The notes below the pieces were generated by a model. It saw only the letters and a program-made list of their open reading frames with translations, was not told the origin of the DNA and did no database searches. The position numbers were made by a program, and so were the translations under genes. Shown here one piece after another: positions 15,884-24,433 of a DNA stretch of 64,000 nt. Position 1 is the first letter of the stretch. Each line of letters begins with the position of its first letter. The DNA comes from Verrucomicrobiota bacterium (lineage in GTDB: Bacteria > Verrucomicrobiota > Kiritimatiellia > SS1-B-03-39 > UBA6053): positions 1 to 64,000 of the forward strand of contig JAFIGD010000018.1 of the NCBI GenBank assembly GCA_020831625.1, written 5' to 3'.

Positions 15884-18145
15884 TTAAGGGGTTAACTGAA
15901 TCGTCTCGCCCGCGGAAAGGGTGACGCTGGAGACCGCCGTTTCCGCGCCCCGCGGATATAGAGAGCCTGAGCGAAAGCGGCAGACTCCATCGCGGGATGC
16001 GGAAATCTCCACCGAGGTCAGTTTGGACTCCCGCCATGTGAGACTCACCTCGAAGCCGCCGCGGGCCTGAAGTCCCTTCACCTCTCCTTCGGGCCAGGCG
16101 GAGGGCAGGGCGGGCAGAAAGCGGAGACCGCCGCCGTGACTTTGCAGCAGCATTTCACAGACGGCGGCGGTGTACCCGAAGTTCCCGTCGATATTAAACG
16201 GCGGATGGGTGCTGAAGAGCGAATCGGTGCAGTGCGAGGCAATCGTGCTCAACATGCGGAGGGCATCGTCGCCGCGTCCGAGCCGGGCATACAGACAGGC
16301 CAGCCAGGCGGCGCTCCATCCGGTGTGCCCCCCGCCGTGGGCGAGCCGGGTGTCCAGGGTTTTGTTGACGGCCTTCGCCAGGTCCGGGGTGTCGAGGAGA
16401 TCGATTTGGTGCGCGGGAAACAGCGCCCAGGCGTGGGAAATATGGCGGTGACCGGGTTCAGCCTCCTCTCTTGGCTCCGACCATTCCATCAGCCGGCCGT
16501 CCGCCTGAATACCGGGAGCGGGGAGTTTGGAGAGGGCCGCCCGCACACACTCGGTGAAGGGGAGTGTTTCCTCAAGGCGCCCGGCGGCCTCAAGATAGTG
16601 GGTGAACAGTTCGCGGATGATTTGCATGTCCATGGCCGGGGAGAGACAGAGCCGGGCGGCTCCGCCGTTGGCCAGGCGGTAGGCGTTTTCCGGGCTGGAA
16701 CTGGGGCCGCTTTGCAGCAGACCGTCTTCTCCCTCGAACAGGTAGGCCAGAAAAAATTCAACCGAGGGTTGAAAGACCGGCAGCGCGGTTTCGGCGAGAA
16801 ACCGGGTGTCGCCGGTGTAGAGGAAGTGCTCCCAGAGATGGTCGCAGAGCCAGGCCAGACCCAGCGGCCACAGTCCGGTGGAGGGGGTGTCCGCAGGTGC
16901 GGCAAAATGCCAGGGGGTGGAAAGATGATGCAGGACCGCGCCGGGACAGTCGTAGTGATCGCGGGCCGCCTGCCGGGCGGAGGGGAGGGCGGCGCGCATC
17001 CAGTCGAATAGAGGCCCCTGACATTCAAGAAGGTTTGCCGGACCGGAGGACCAATAACACATCTGGATATTGATATTGGTGTGGTAGTCGCAATTCCAGG
17101 GCGGATCGAGGCGGGCGTTCCAAATTCCCTGAAGGTTCAGGGGGAGGCTACCGGGGCGGCTTCCCGCGATCATGCAGTACCGTCCGAAGTGAAAAAGGTT
17201 CTCCGTGAGATCGGGTTCCAATTTCCCTCCGGACCGGAGCGCGTCAAGCTGTTCGGGAATGGTGCGCGGGTTCTCCGGCCGGGGAGATAAACGCAGGCTC
17301 ACCCGGTTGAACAACCGCTGATGATCCCGGACATGGCGCTCCCGAAGTTCGTCCCAGGTGAAGTCCTCGGCATCGCTCAGTGCCTTCATTGCGGCGGCGG
17401 GTGGATCGGTATGCCGATAGTCGGTGGCGGAGGCGATCCGGTATTCAATCACATTCGCGTCCTCCACGATCAGCCATTCGCCCTGTGTTTTCACGTGTCC
17501 GTCGGTGTTCGCAACATTCAGGCATGCGCAGAAACGGGTGCCGTGACTTCCGGCCCGGCCGTGAAAAGAGAGGGTTCGCGCTGAGACCGGGGTGCGTTGG
17601 CTTGACTCGGGCCGGTCCCAATGGGCCATCAGCGTAAGCGGGGGACCTTCAACCGTCCACCGCATCACCACCAATTGATCCGGATACGAAACAAACACCT
17701 CCCGGGTCACCCGGCGTCCTCTGGCGCGATAGTGAACGCGGGTGATGCCGGTTTCCAAATCCAGGCTCCGCTGATAGTGGCTGTACTCGCGGTGGGTTTC
17801 CGGTCCCGGTTTGATCATCACCGTTCCCAGCGGCTGATAGGGCTCCACCCGGGAGGGAACCCCCATGAAGGCCTGTTCCGCCAGAAACTCCGCCTCTTCG
17901 GCCTGTCCGTTGGCCAGCAGTTCACGCAGGCGGTTCAGGTGAAGGTGGGCCTCCGGGTTGCGGTGGTCGCCCGGAGCGCGGGACCAGATTGAATCCTCGT
18001 TGAGGACCAGGCATTCCCAGACCGGGCTCCCGAAGACCAGCGCGCCCATACGGCCGTTGCCGAGGGGCATGGCGTGTTCCCATCGGTCGGGGAATCCGAC
18101 AGGCTTATTCCAATTCAGTAGATGGGGATTCACAGGGGACATCAT
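15884..18145 (-). CDS. GH95 alpha-L-fucosidase (or alpha-L-galactosidase), cytoplasmic
   Basis: 753 residues. GH95 enzymes invert the linkage and remove terminal alpha-1,2-type L-fucose or L-galactose. Family landmarks are in order: AMPLGNGRMGALVFG near 25-39 and LNEDSIWS near 48-55 in the N-terminal beta domain; NLQGIWN and then NINIQMCYW (about 338-368), holding the catalytic Asn pair; SGPSSSPEN; the MEWSEP acid region (about 556) with EPGHRHISH; and NIDGNFG (about 650). No signal peptide, so it likely works on imported oligosaccharides, as does the GH29 enzyme. Its start overlaps the stop of the secreted esterase gene upstream (ATGA at 18142-18145), indicating translational coupling. Confidence 0.92.
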   Translation of the reverse strand: MMSPVNPHLLNWNKPVGFPDRWEHAMPLGNGRMGALVFGSPVWECLVLNEDSIWSRAPGDHRNPEAHLHLNRLRELLANGQAEEAEFLAEQAFMGVPSRVEPYQPLGTVMIKPGPETHREYSHYQRSLDLETGITRVHYRARGRRVTREVFVSYPDQLVVMRWTVEGPPLTLMAHWDRPESSQRTPVSARTLSFHGRAGSHGTRFCACLNVANTDGHVKTQGEWLIVEDANVIEYRIASATDYRHTDPPAAAMKALSDAEDFTWDELRERHVRDHQRLFNRVSLRLSPRPENPRTIPEQLDALRSGGKLEPDLTENLFHFGRYCMIAGSRPGSLPLNLQGIWNARLDPPWNCDYHTNINIQMCYWSSGPANLLECQGPLFDWMRAALPSARQAARDHYDCPGAVLHHLSTPWHFAAPADTPSTGLWPLGLAWLCDHLWEHFLYTGDTRFLAETALPVFQPSVEFFLAYLFEGEDGLLQSGPSSSPENAYRLANGGAARLCLSPAMDMQIIRELFTHYLEAAGRLEETLPFTECVRAALSKLPAPGIQADGRLMEWSEPREEAEPGHRHISHAWALFPAHQIDLLDTPDLAKAVNKTLDTRLAHGGGHTGWSAAWLACLYARLGRGDDALRMLSTIASHCTDSLFSTHPPFNIDGNFGYTAAVCEMLLQSHGGGLRFLPALPSAWPEGEVKGLQARGGFEVSLTWRESKLTSVEISASRDGVCRFRSGSLYPRGAETAVSSVTLSAGETIQLTP

Positions 18146-19056
18146 TCATTCTCGAAACAGAGTTGCAGAAAACGGGTGAGGACGGGACGGAGATCCAGGT
18201 TGCCATGAGACAGTCGAAAGCTGTGGGGGCCACCGGGAACCCGCAAAAACTGGTGCGGAAGGCCTTTCGCTCTGAGAATTTCAACGAATTCAACGCTAAG
18301 ATCAAAGGCCACGGTTTCATCGGCGTCGCCATGAATGATCAGCATCGGGGGGCTGTTGGGAGAGAGGTGTTCGACGGGAGAGGCCATGGCCCAGGTTTCG
18401 GGGGACTCCTCCCGGGAAACGTCGATAAAACTGTTTCCGCCCCAGCGGCGCACATCGGGAATCCCATAGAAGCTGATGATGCCGCTGACATGATTGGACT
18501 GATCGGTATACATGCCGAGTTGATTTAATCCGTCGTGTTCGGCGGTCAAGCCCGTCAGCAGGGCCAGATGACCGCCGGCGGAACCGCCCATGACCGCGAT
18601 GCGGTTCGGGTCAATGCCGAAGCGTTCGTGTTCGGCCCGCAGAAAACGGAGGGCGGTTTTGCAGTCGCGGATATTGTCCGGCCAGGCGCCTTTGATTTTT
18701 TCGGATCGCCAGGGACGCCCCTCGTATTCGGTCAGGGTATAACTGATGCTGGCGGCGACCATCCCCTGTCCGGCGATAAATTCGGCGAAGGCCCGTTCGC
18801 GCGGACCGTCTTTGCGCCCTGAGGCCCACCCGCCGCCGTGAATGATTAACACCGCCGGGCGAAGCCGGGGGGCGTGTGCCGACGGAGTGTACACATCCAT
18901 TCGCTGAGCCTGATCCTGACCCATATACGGTATATCGCGTTCGACCTTAACAGGTTTTTCCGTCCGGGATGTGTTTCCCAACGCGGGAGGCGAAAGACTC
19001 AGGGCGATCAATGCGGTTGCCATTATGAGGGGTCGGGAATGTGTGTGAAGCATCAT
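18142..19056 (-). CDS. Secreted alpha/beta-hydrolase esterase (BD-FAE type)
   Basis: About 304 residues with a signal peptide ending near PPALG. The catalytic layout of bacterial sugar/feruloyl-type esterases is visible: oxyanion motif HGGGW (about 73-77), nucleophile in GGSAGG (Ser about 159), acid in HGDADETV, and histidine in GGPHSF. It probably removes acyl groups from the glycan before fucosidases can act (inference). I start at the ATG at 19056. A longer frame begins at 19095, but that start lies inside the AT-rich promoter-like stretch. It is the first gene of a two-gene unit with the GH95 fucosidase. Confidence 0.82.
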   Translation of the reverse strand: MMLHTHSRPLIMATALIALSLSPPALGNTSRTEKPVKVERDIPYMGQDQAQRMDVYTPSAHAPRLRPAVLIIHGGGWASGRKDGPRERAFAEFIAGQGMVAASISYTLTEYEGRPWRSEKIKGAWPDNIRDCKTALRFLRAEHERFGIDPNRIAVMGGSAGGHLALLTGLTAEHDGLNQLGMYTDQSNHVSGIISFYGIPDVRRWGGNSFIDVSREESPETWAMASPVEHLSPNSPPMLIIHGDADETVAFDLSVEFVEILRAKGLPHQFLRVPGGPHSFRLSHGNLDLRPVLTRFLQLCFENE

Positions 19057-19377
19057 GCCACAGGTTTTAGAAGCAGGCGATCTGATTTCAAGCATTAAAT
19101 AATAAAAATAACATTTGATATTTTTCCGCCTGTCAGTTGTGTTTTAACCACGAATAAACACCAATTAACACGAAGGAAAATCCGGGAAGTTTCACGCGAC
19201 CTCCTTCGGCTATGGCGGGCAATAGCATATATTCATGGATTGATTCGCTCCCAAACGCGGCCTTCGGCGGAGCCATGCAGCCGTACCGGTTGCCCTCCTT
19301 GATTTATCAGTCAGCTTATTTATTCCTCCCAATCGTCGGCGAGGTTTTCGATGCGCGAGACCATGAAGTGCTCGGGT
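19057..19377. other. Non-coding spacer with AT-rich promoter-like region and three 10-nt imperfect repeats
   Basis: The stretch at 19085-19125 is AT-rich (ATTAAATAATAAAAATAACA and then TTTGATATTTTT) and lies where the promoter of the esterase-GH95 unit should be. At 19146-19175 three imperfect 10-nt units occur in a row: AACCACGAAT, AAACACCAAT, TAACACGAAG. Between about 19190 and 19320 there is GC-rich sequence in which CCTTCGGC recurs. I see no gene in it, apart from the possible frame-shifted tail of the sulfatase at 19320-19380. Confidence 0.5.
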
Positions 19378-20814
19378 TCATCTCCGCCACATCCCTTCCA
19401 TCCAGCGCTTTCCCAGTTCCCCCCGCAAGTGGCGCAGCGTGTCCCTGCATTCCTCTGTTTCAGCCAAATTGTGCAATTCCCGGGGATCGTTCTCCAGGTC
19501 GTACAACTCCTCCCGATCATTGTGGCTCACCACGAGTTTCCATTTTCGGGTGCGCAGGCAGCGGAAATGATTTTCGGCCGAGAGGATGCTGTCCCGGTGT
19601 TCGCCTCCTTTTCCTGAGAAGAGCGGCAACAGGCTGCGCGCGTCGGTTTCCGGCAAAGGCGGAGCGCCGGCCAACTCGCACAGTGTGGGGTTCAGATCGA
19701 TCAGCTCAACCAGATCATCCACCACCGCGCCCCGGGGAATGCCGGGGCCGGCGAAGAGCATGGGGATTCGAATCGAGGCCTCGTAGGGAACATGTTTCAT
19801 ATAGAGTCCGAAATCACCGAGCATTTCGCCGTGATCGGATGTCATGACGATGATCGTGTTGTCTCTCTGCCCGGTCTCCTCCAGCAGGGCGAGCAGGCGG
19901 CCGACCTGGGTGTCGAGCTGTTCGACCACCCCGGAATACTGGCGGCGGGAAAACCGGACCTGTTCGGGGTCATCCATGATAAACCGTTTGCCAACCCATT
20001 CCGGCTTGCCGTCGAAGTTCGCCGGAATGGCGTCCGGAACCGCCGCACTGCGATATTTTTGACCATACTCGGCGGGCGGATCGAAAGGATCGTGCGGGCC
20101 GAAAAAGTTGACCTGAAGAAACCAGGGGCCGGAACGGTCGACCGAACCCAACCAATCAAGCGCCCGGTCGGCAATGAAAGGGTCCGGATGGTGCTCCGAC
20201 GGCAGGGGGGAGTCGGCGCAGGCGGCCTCAAACCAGCCCGGCGGCATTTCCTCGCGGCGCAGATCGACCTTGCCATGGGAGAAATTGCTGACCGCGACGA
20301 TTCCTGGGCGGGAGATGCGCCGCTTACGGTCGTCGTTAAAGGCATCGAGAAGGCCCCGCTTTGCCAGGTAACGTCCATATGGACTGCTTTCCCCGTCGAC
20401 CGGCAACATGCCCACATCCGTATCAAAGGGGGCGCAGAATCCGACGGCAACATCCCGGGGGCAGCGTCCGGAGGCCCAGGTGATCTTCTCTGGGTGGGCC
20501 GGCTTTGCCAGGTCGAGTTTCCCCACGTAACCGGTCCAATACTGATGGTCACGCAGTTGCTGATAGAATGTCCGGGCCGAATGCGGAAGAAAGGAACCGT
20601 TGTCGAGGCAGCCGATGCGGTGGGGCTGCATTCCGGTGGCCAGGGCGCAACGGGCCGGCGAGCAGACCGGAGAATTTGTGAAGGCGTTCGTGAACCGGGT
20701 GCCAATGGACGCAAGCGCGTCGAGGTTCGGGGTCGACAGCCAGTCCGCTCCCCGGCAACCCAGGTAGTCGTGGCGGTGTTGGTCGGTGCAGATCAGCAAG
20801 ATATTGGGCTTCAT
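19378..20814 (-). CDS. Type I formylglycine sulfatase, cytoplasmic, probably glycan-directed
   Basis: 478 residues. The N-terminus MKPNILLICTDQHR is typical of alkaline-phosphatase-fold sulfatases, and CSPAR at 51-55 is the C-x-P-x-R signature whose cysteine is converted to formylglycine. MTSDHGEMLGD supplies further metal ligands. No signal peptide is present, so it would desulfate imported fragments. Maturation needs a formylglycine-generating enzyme not encoded here. The gene starts directly after the stop codon of the propeller protein upstream (TAGATG), so they are coupled. At its 3' end another frame continues past the stop with protein-like sequence (GDEPEHFMVSRIENLADDWE, ending at about 19320), suggesting a one-base frameshift or a recently shortened C-terminus. 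Confidence 0.9.
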   Translation of the reverse strand: MKPNILLICTDQHRHDYLGCRGADWLSTPNLDALASIGTRFTNAFTNSPVCSPARCALATGMQPHRIGCLDNGSFLPHSARTFYQQLRDHQYWTGYVGKLDLAKPAHPEKITWASGRCPRDVAVGFCAPFDTDVGMLPVDGESSPYGRYLAKRGLLDAFNDDRKRRISRPGIVAVSNFSHGKVDLRREEMPPGWFEAACADSPLPSEHHPDPFIADRALDWLGSVDRSGPWFLQVNFFGPHDPFDPPAEYGQKYRSAAVPDAIPANFDGKPEWVGKRFIMDDPEQVRFSRRQYSGVVEQLDTQVGRLLALLEETGQRDNTIIVMTSDHGEMLGDFGLYMKHVPYEASIRIPMLFAGPGIPRGAVVDDLVELIDLNPTLCELAGAPPLPETDARSLLPLFSGKGGEHRDSILSAENHFRCLRTRKWKLVVSHNDREELYDLENDPRELHNLAETEECRDTLRHLRGELGKRWMEGMWRR

Positions 20815-21843
20815 CTATTTTTTCCTTTCGTTATGGGTTCTCAGCGGCACTGCCATGTTCCAGGTGTTGTCCGCAAGGGAATATCCACCGGGTCCATCCG
20901 CAGTGGCGGCAAAGAGATGGGTGGGGACCCCGTCCTGAATCAACAGCTGCGGACGCTCAAAGGCCCCCTGCGTGGTCACGGTTCCGTCTGTCCAGCGGAT
21001 GTTTCGGGAATAAGCTTTGGGGACCGGCGCGAGTTGCCAGTGGATCCCGTCCGCGGAAACGGCGTGGGCGCCCCCGTGATCTTCGCCGGTCAGCAATCCC
21101 GTCATGTCATTGAACAGCATGTGAAAGCGGTCATTTTCAATCCACAGGCAGGCGTCCTCGTACGGAATGGAGGCGTCCTGAAAAGTGATCGGGGCGTCGG
21201 GACCGATTCTTTCGAAGGGTTCACCCGGCGACGGCGCCCGGGCCGCCCCGTATTGGAGCGGAGAATGCATCCCGGTTCTCGATTTGTAGAGCAGCAGGAT
21301 TTCTCCGCCGGGCATCACGCAGGGTGCCGGATTCGTGGTCATGTACGAATCCCAGTGATCGGGGCGCACATCCAGGCAGGGGCGGTCCGGCCGCCGCCAG
21401 GGGCCGTTGGGCGATGACGCCACGGCCATGCCGATACGCTGGTTTCCCCGGGCCTCGAGTCTCAGCGCCTCGGAGATGCGGTCCGTTGGACGGCCTCCCC
21501 GGTGGGTGGTGCCGGTATAGAACAGCAGATACGAGTTCCCGTGGCGGTGAAGGGTCGGGTTGTGCGTCATCATCCCGTCCCAGTATTCGTTCCCGCGCGG
21601 CGGGAGAACATCCTCCACGTAGGTATAGGGACCCTCGGGGGTGCGGCTGACGGCATGAACAATCATCGAATTCGTCAGCCAGTTCGGGGTGAACGGAACG
21701 CTTTTTTCCCACATGGAGGCAAACATGTGATAACGGTCGTCCTCTCCTTTGATCACCGAGCCGCACCACACCCAAAACCCCTCCCGCCGAAATCCGCCGT
21801 CCACCGGCGCGGCAAGCAGGCGATCCGCGAAAGCTTTGTTCAA
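20815..21843 (-). CDS. Five-bladed beta-propeller glycoside-hydrolase-like protein (GH43/GH117-type fold)
   Basis: 342 residues, no signal peptide. Repeated motifs such as WVWCGSVIKGEDDRYHMFAS, THNPTLHRHGNSYLLFYTGT, AVASSPNGPWRRPDRP and PYEDACLWIENDRFHMLFND follow the blade pattern of the five-bladed propeller glycosidases and of annotated but uncharacterised relatives that sit beside sulfatases and fucosidases. I cannot assign a family or substrate. Its stop codon is followed directly by the ATG of the sulfatase, so the two form a coupled pair whose products probably process the same sulfated oligosaccharide. The first ATG at 21843 fits the domain start. Confidence 0.75.
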   Translation of the reverse strand: MNKAFADRLLAAPVDGGFRREGFWVWCGSVIKGEDDRYHMFASMWEKSVPFTPNWLTNSMIVHAVSRTPEGPYTYVEDVLPPRGNEYWDGMMTHNPTLHRHGNSYLLFYTGTTHRGGRPTDRISEALRLEARGNQRIGMAVASSPNGPWRRPDRPCLDVRPDHWDSYMTTNPAPCVMPGGEILLLYKSRTGMHSPLQYGAARAPSPGEPFERIGPDAPITFQDASIPYEDACLWIENDRFHMLFNDMTGLLTGEDHGGAHAVSADGIHWQLAPVPKAYSRNIRWTDGTVTTQGAFERPQLLIQDGVPTHLFAATADGPGGYSLADNTWNMAVPLRTHNERKK

Positions 21844-21947
21844 GCGTCCGCCTCCCGCATGCAGCCAATCGACCGGACACCGTTATTGGCGACGAAATTA
21901 AGCAACATTCTTGTATCCGTCATCAACCATCTACATATACAATCAAA

Positions 21948-21988
21948 TTTGTGATTAAAATATAAAAATAAAATAATAATATTTGACT
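21948..21988 (+). promoter_or_regulatory. AT-rich box ending in ATTTGACT upstream of the beta-helix gene
   Basis: TTTGTGATTAAAAT, further A/T bases, then AAATAATAATATTTGACT end 110 bp before the ATG at 22098. The last 17 bases match the box at 24447-24463 almost exactly, including AATAATAATATTTGAC. Confidence 0.6.
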
Positions 21989-22097
21989 TTGTCTGTTTTC
22001 TTTTTCACGGTACACGACAAGGTATCGGATTATCTGTCCAAATTCGAATGCGAGACATTCAATTTCAGGGCGTTGAAACTTAAAACGGAGTGAAAAT

Positions 22098-23111
22098 ATG
22101 AAGAAGAATCGACGTGAAATGTTTCGTCGCGGATTGGCCCTGATTTTCAGCTTTGGCGCATGCAACGCCCCGGCCTGGACAAATCCCTCCGGCATTGATG
22201 TGGCGCGGGCGCCGTTCATCACCGCCGCGGATGAAGAGGTGCACGAACTGGTGATACGCCATGGCGACATGGAATCGGTGCAACGCCGCATCGAGGAGGC
22301 GAGGGCCTCTCATCCCGACGCCGTGTTGGTGATTCGCTTGGACGGACGCTTTGTTGTGGGGCAGACTTCCCTGCAACTCGGTTCACGCATGAATCTGCTT
22401 CTGGAGCCCGGAGCCGAGTTGGTGGCGGATTCCGAATGGGCGGGCAATGTGATCGAAATACGCGACGCGGAATTGTCCGGTGTGTACGGCCCGGGTCCGG
22501 GGCACCCCCTGGCGGTGATCGACGGCAACATGCGGTCACCGGTGGTGATTCGCGTGGTCAACAGCGCCAAAATTCATTTTTCCTATTTGGACATTCGAAA
22601 CGCGCTGGGGGAGGGCATCCGCTTTCAAGGGCGCGGCGGCGACCGTTTCGGCGAGGCGAGTTCGATTGTCCACTGCCTGATTCGGGACCATAGCGGCTCC
22701 GGTGCGCAAATCAGCGACGCGGAACAGTTTGTATTTATACACAACGAGCTGAGATCGAACAGCGGGCACGGGGTTGAGATTACGTCCCACACCTCCGTCG
22801 TGGCCGACAACCTGTTTCGCGGGCATGAGGGATTTGGAGTGGTCAGCCATTCCGAGAACGGCACGGTGGCCCGCAACACGATTCACGGCGGAAAGGGCAT
22901 CCGCCTTTCGGGTCGCAGTCGCTTGAATCTGGTTACCTACAACCGCCTGTTGCGTAACGAGGGCGTGGCCATTGCCGTGGACGGACGGCAGAACTCCGTT
23001 TATTACAACGAGCTGGACCGGCCGGATCAGCCGTTCACGATCGGGGGCTGCGACAATATCATCGCATCGCATCGAAACGTGTCCGGTGGCGACGTGGTGG
23101 CGATCTTGTGA
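22098..23111 (+). CDS. N-terminal half of a split parallel beta-helix protein
   Basis: 337 residues. A weak signal-like N-terminus (MKKNRREMFRRGLALIFSFG) is followed by a helix-forming lead (VQRRIEEARASHPDA) and then right-handed beta-helix turns such as IVHCLIRDHSGSGAQISDAE and NTIHGGKGIRLSGR. The frame ends with TGA at 23109-23111, but the same frame continues open for about 1.2 kb, and the residues just after the stop (NNHYFNPPTRSNRHTDEVIV) look like normal coding sequence. The following gene is therefore the second half of the same protein. The two halves are also homologous to each other. Function is unknown; the fold suggests polysaccharide binding or cleavage. Confidence 0.7.
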   Translation: MKKNRREMFRRGLALIFSFGACNAPAWTNPSGIDVARAPFITAADEEVHELVIRHGDMESVQRRIEEARASHPDAVLVIRLDGRFVVGQTSLQLGSRMNLLLEPGAELVADSEWAGNVIEIRDAELSGVYGPGPGHPLAVIDGNMRSPVVIRVVNSAKIHFSYLDIRNALGEGIRFQGRGGDRFGEASSIVHCLIRDHSGSGAQISDAEQFVFIHNELRSNSGHGVEITSHTSVVADNLFRGHEGFGVVSHSENGTVARNTIHGGKGIRLSGRSRLNLVTYNRLLRNEGVAIAVDGRQNSVYYNELDRPDQPFTIGGCDNIIASHRNVSGGDVVAIL

Positions 23112-23162
23112 AATAACCACTATTTCAACCCGCCCACGCGCAGCAACCGCCATACGGATGAG

Positions 23163-24299
23163 GTGATTGTCGCCGGCATGGGGCGGCGCGATATTGAAAT
23201 CGACACCGGAGGCCTCACCACCCGCAGACCCCGACAGGACGGAGTGGCGGGGGCGGTTTCCGAGGCGCTGGAGGAACTTCCGCATATGGATTTGGCGGAG
23301 GTGCAGGCGCGCATTGAAGAGGAGCGCAACGCGCATCCGGAAGATTATCTGGTGGTCCACCTGCGGGGCATGTTTCTGTCAACCGAAGGGGAAACGGGCT
23401 TACACATTCCGGATGATGTGTCGGTGGTGCTGGACGGCTATTTTATGGCGCGCACGGCGGGGCAGGCGCGGATGGTCCTGCTGGAGGGGCGCGGCTTTTC
23501 CTCGATGTCCGGCGGATACCTGCACGGTGGCGGCGGCAAAGCCTCTCACGGCATTGACACCCCGGGATCGGCCATACACATCGTGGACGGTGTGACGGTT
23601 TCCTCCATGCGGGCGCAGGGGATCAGCACGGTGGCGGATTATCGTCCGCCGCATACGGTGGAGGGAAAGAAACGCGGCCGCGGTGCGACGCGCGGCCGTC
23701 CCGTGTTCATGCGTGGAAATCAGGTCGTGAACATCGGGGGGCGCGGCATTTGGGGGCATGTGGTGTCGGATGTCTATTACATCGACAATGTGGTGTCCGA
23801 TGCCGACAGCGACGGCATTGACATCGACGCGTTCAATAATTACAGCAAGCTTCTCTTTAATGTGCTGCGCGGCAACACCCGGTCCGGTGTTTTCTATGAA
23901 GAGGGCGTTCACAGTAATATTGTGTACGGCAATTACATGACCGCCAACCGGGGCCGACACTCCACCGGGATCCTTTACTACTCTTTTCTGGCCCGTCGCG
24001 CCAACGAGCAAGGCGATGAAGAGTGGACGCGTTTCCGCAACCGGAACAATGTGACCGTCGGCAACTTGGTGGAGGAGCATCAAACCGGCATGAACACCCG
24101 GTACTCGGAGGGCTGCGTGTTTATGCACAACATTTTCCGACACAATGAGACCGGTATCAAATTGGGCTTTAACTCCTTGGGAATCTATTTGGCTCAAAAT
24201 ACGGTGTATGACAACACGGAAACCGATGTTTCGGAGGAGGAGGAACCCCTCAAGCCCGGCGAATTTTATTCGTTTTCATCCTACATGCTGTCTCCATAA
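23163..24299 (+). CDS. C-terminal half of the split parallel beta-helix protein
   Basis: 378 residues in the same frame as the preceding half. The only upstream start options are GTG at 23163 or internal ATGs, and no ribosome-binding site is seen. It begins with the same helical lead (VQARIEEERNAHPEDYLVVH) as the first half and continues as a beta-helix: NVVSDADSDGIDIDAFNN, YEEGVHSNIVYGNYMTANRG, MHNIFRHNETGIKLGFNSLG. The acidic run DGIDIDAFNN recalls active-site turns of beta-helix hydrolases and lyases, but no family can be named. It may be untranslated unless the TGA at 23109 is read through, corrected or bypassed. Confidence 0.6.
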   Translation: MIVAGMGRRDIEIDTGGLTTRRPRQDGVAGAVSEALEELPHMDLAEVQARIEEERNAHPEDYLVVHLRGMFLSTEGETGLHIPDDVSVVLDGYFMARTAGQARMVLLEGRGFSSMSGGYLHGGGGKASHGIDTPGSAIHIVDGVTVSSMRAQGISTVADYRPPHTVEGKKRGRGATRGRPVFMRGNQVVNIGGRGIWGHVVSDVYYIDNVVSDADSDGIDIDAFNNYSKLLFNVLRGNTRSGVFYEEGVHSNIVYGNYMTANRGRHSTGILYYSFLARRANEQGDEEWTRFRNRNNVTVGNLVEEHQTGMNTRYSEGCVFMHNIFRHNETGIKLGFNSLGIYLAQNTVYDNTETDVSEEEEPLKPGEFYSFSSYMLSP

Positions 24300-24303
24300 G
24301 CCA

Positions 24304-24344
24304 AGTGCGGGGTTCAGATCGATCCGCAAGATATTGGGCTTCAT
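24304..24344 (-). pseudogene. 41-bp relic of a sulfatase gene (two joined pieces)
   Basis: Read on the minus strand, 24344-24321 repeats the first 24 bases of the sulfatase gene at 20814-20791 with one mismatch. From 24324 to 24304 it repeats an internal part of the same gene (19702-19682, encoding IDLNP) with one mismatch. The two pieces meet at a shared GATC. The result reads MKPNILRIDLNPALG, an in-frame internal deletion of about 1.1 kb. It is too short to be a working enzyme. Confidence 0.7.
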
Positions 24345-24346
24345 TG

Positions 24347-24397
24347 TGAGATCCGGGGGTGAGATCCGGGGGTGAGATCCGGGGGTGAGATCCGGGG
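24347..24397 (+). repeat. Four tandem copies of a 13-bp unit
   Basis: TGAGATCCGGGGG is repeated at 24347, 24360, 24373 and 24386, the last copy slightly degenerate (CA replaces GT). It lies next to the sulfatase relic and 37 bp before the AT-rich box of the large operon. Tandem units of this size can vary in number by slippage. Confidence 0.9.
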
Positions 24398-24433
24398 CAC
24401 AGGGCGATGCGACCATCGCGGACTTTTTCAGCC

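Noticed and set aside
18924-18936. Perfect palindrome ATATACGGTATAT as a LacI-type operator
   Set aside because: It lies inside the esterase coding sequence (IPYMG codons), and the similar word near 36830 is only half-palindromic, so chance is likely.
23109-23111. TGA as a selenocysteine codon
   Set aside because: Beta-helix proteins have no known selenocysteine position, the restored residue is more naturally tryptophan, and I see no convincing SECIS-like hairpin directly after the stop.
24347-24397. CRISPR array
   Set aside because: The units are contiguous 13-bp repeats without spacers, and no cas gene is present.
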